Below, piece after piece: positions 63,108 to 64,000 of a stretch of 64,000 nucleotides of DNA (positions within the stretch are counted from its first letter, which is position 1; every line of letters starts with the position of its first letter). The notes under the pieces are model-generated. The model did not search any database. It saw nothing but the letters and a program-made list of their open reading frames with translations, and was not told where the DNA came from. Where the stretch lies: NCBI RefSeq assembly GCF_021290385.1, contig NZ_CP089928.1:1720501-1784500 (forward strand), given 5' to 3'. The stretch is from Microbulbifer sp. YPW16. GTDB lineage: Bacteria > Pseudomonadota > Gammaproteobacteria > Pseudomonadales > Cellvibrionaceae. The translations under genes were made by a program, and so were the position numbers.

Positions 63108-64000
63108 TCAGAGCGGCCAGACCCACAACAGCATAGGTACGCTCACCAGTATCACCAGGATTTCCATGGGCAGCCCCATCTGCCAGTAATCGCTGAACTT
63201 AAAGCCACCGGGCCCCAGGATCAGCGTATTGTTCTGGTGCCCCACCGGGGTCAGGAAGGCGCAGGATGCGCCGATCGCCACCGCCATCAGGAAACTGTCG
63301 GGGTTCACCTGCAGCTGGGCCGCGGCACTGATGGCGATCGAGCACATCACCGCGGCGGTGGCGGCATTGTTCATGAAGTCCGACAGGGTCATGGTTACCA
63401 CCAGCAGGATCACCAGGGTAATCACTGCGTTACCCTGGGCAATATTATCCAGCAGCACTCGAGCGATCAGGTCCGCGGCGCCGGTCTGCTCCATTACCTC
63501 CGCCACGGTAATCAGTGCCCCCAGCAACACAATTACCGCACCGTCCACAGACTCGTAGACGCTGCGCAGCGGCATTACCTTCAGCGCCATAAAAGCCAGC
63601 ACGCAGGCCGAAAACGAGATCGCCGCGGGCAGCAGGCCGAAGGCCGCCCCCGCCACCGCGAGCGCCATGGCCACCAGGGCGACCACGGCTTTTTCCTTGT
63701 TGGGGATACTGATATCCCGCTTGGCCAGGGGAACACAGCCCTGCTCCGCAGCGAAAGTATTCAGGCTGTCGTCGGTACCCATCATCAGCAGCGCGTCACC
63801 GGGCCGCAGCGGGGTCGAGCGCAGGCGCCGGACCGAGCGACGCCCCTGGCGGGACAGCGCCAGCAGGTTGATTTCATAGCGGGCCGGCAACCGCAACATG
63901 CGCGATGTACGGCCGGTGAGTGGCGAATCCGGCATTACTACCAGTTCCCGCAGCTGGATATCGTCGGCGGTGGAGCGCTCTTTGTCCTTATCTTTCTCTT
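63108..64000 (-). CDS. SLC13/DASS-type transporter with TrkA-C domain (partial, N-terminus missing)
   Basis: The frame is open to the window end, so the N-terminus is missing. The visible part starts with a TrkA-C-like regulatory domain (LRELVVMPDSPLTGRTSRML, LRPGDALLMMGTDDSLNTFA), then about six helices with the family's second SNT-like loop (TMTLSDFMNNAATAAVMCSIAI) and FLTPVGHQNNTLILGPGG. These are sodium-coupled carboxylate or sulfate carriers; the TrkA-C insert is typical of the subgroup annotated as sulfate or unknown anion. Substrate undecided. Confidence 0.85.
   Translation of the reverse strand, partial: EKDKDKERSTADDIQLRELVVMPDSPLTGRTSRMLRLPARYEINLLALSRQGRRSVRRLRSTPLRPGDALLMMGTDDSLNTFAAEQGCVPLAKRDISIPNKEKAVVALVAMALAVAGAAFGLLPAAISFSACVLAFMALKVMPLRSVYESVDGAVIVLLGALITVAEVMEQTGAADLIARVLLDNIAQGNAVITLVILLVVTMTLSDFMNNAATAAVMCSIAISAAAQLQVNPDSFLMAVAIGASCAFLTPVGHQNNTLILGPGGFKFSDYWQMGLPMEILVILVSVPMLLWVWPL

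Overview
The window is GC-rich chromosomal DNA from a gammaproteobacterium. The gene set (TonB-dependent receptors, PhoX, beta-propeller phytase, fetAB, parC, a type II NADH dehydrogenase, an MvaT-like nucleoid protein, RAYT/REP elements) fits a marine heterotroph of the Cellvibrionales type, for example a Microbulbifer relative. That placement is inferred from gene content alone. No rRNA, tRNA or CRISPR array was seen.

Layout. (1) 1-9.0 kb, plus strand: the end of a TonB-dependent receptor, two PepSY membrane proteins (the second fused to a ferredoxin/flavin reductase), then a copper-resistance run: Cys/His-rich small protein, DUF411 lipoprotein, multicopper oxidase CopA, CopB, CopC, CopD and an NTF2-like periplasmic protein. 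(2) 9.1-14.7 kb, minus strand: a second copper/redox block with a DUF5676 membrane protein, two paralogous helical proteins (one behind a perfect FNR-type box), a membrane cupredoxin, a Cu+ P-type ATPase and a permease. (3) 14.9-16.8 kb: a primosome-like pair, one protein with four DnaT-like repeats and a lambda P-like protein. (4) 17.7-18.3 kb: a RAYT transposase flanked by REP palindromes. (5) 18.9-26.0 kb: a phosphorus-scavenging locus (phytase, TonB receptor, PhoX). Its promoters, and that of ppk at 31.2 kb, carry 11-bp-spaced heptamer repeats that look like PhoB boxes. (6) 26.0-38.3 kb: MarC, AceK, Ppk/Ppx, SelO, a DUF2147 protein, and a MarR-EmrA-EmrB efflux operon with a visible palindromic operator.

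(7) 40.5-44.1 kb: an AT-rich run of small unrelated minus-strand genes separated by attC-like sites whose cores overlap the stop codons of the upstream genes. I read this as an integron cassette array without an integrase (a CALIN), sitting beside parC. It also holds a c-type cytochrome and a strong bidirectional terminator. (8) 44.2-56.7 kb: parC, an outer-membrane protein, fetAB, MgtC-like, aconitase, and a 1755-residue DUF748/AsmA-like protein whose N-terminal two thirds carries about twelve regularly spaced cysteine pairs. (9) 56.9-64 kb: a SelD fused to a flavin oxidoreductase, ndh, cobB sirtuin, MvaT-like regulator, a CBS protein and a partial SLC13-type transporter.

How it fits together: regions 1-2 handle copper (periplasmic oxidation, sequestration, export) with membrane-linked reductases. 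Regions 5-6 capture organic phosphate and store polyphosphate, probably under one PhoB signal. Region 7 is a foreign cassette reservoir. Start codons were moved inward from the longest open frame where a ribosome-binding site, signal peptide or overlapping regulatory site argued for it.
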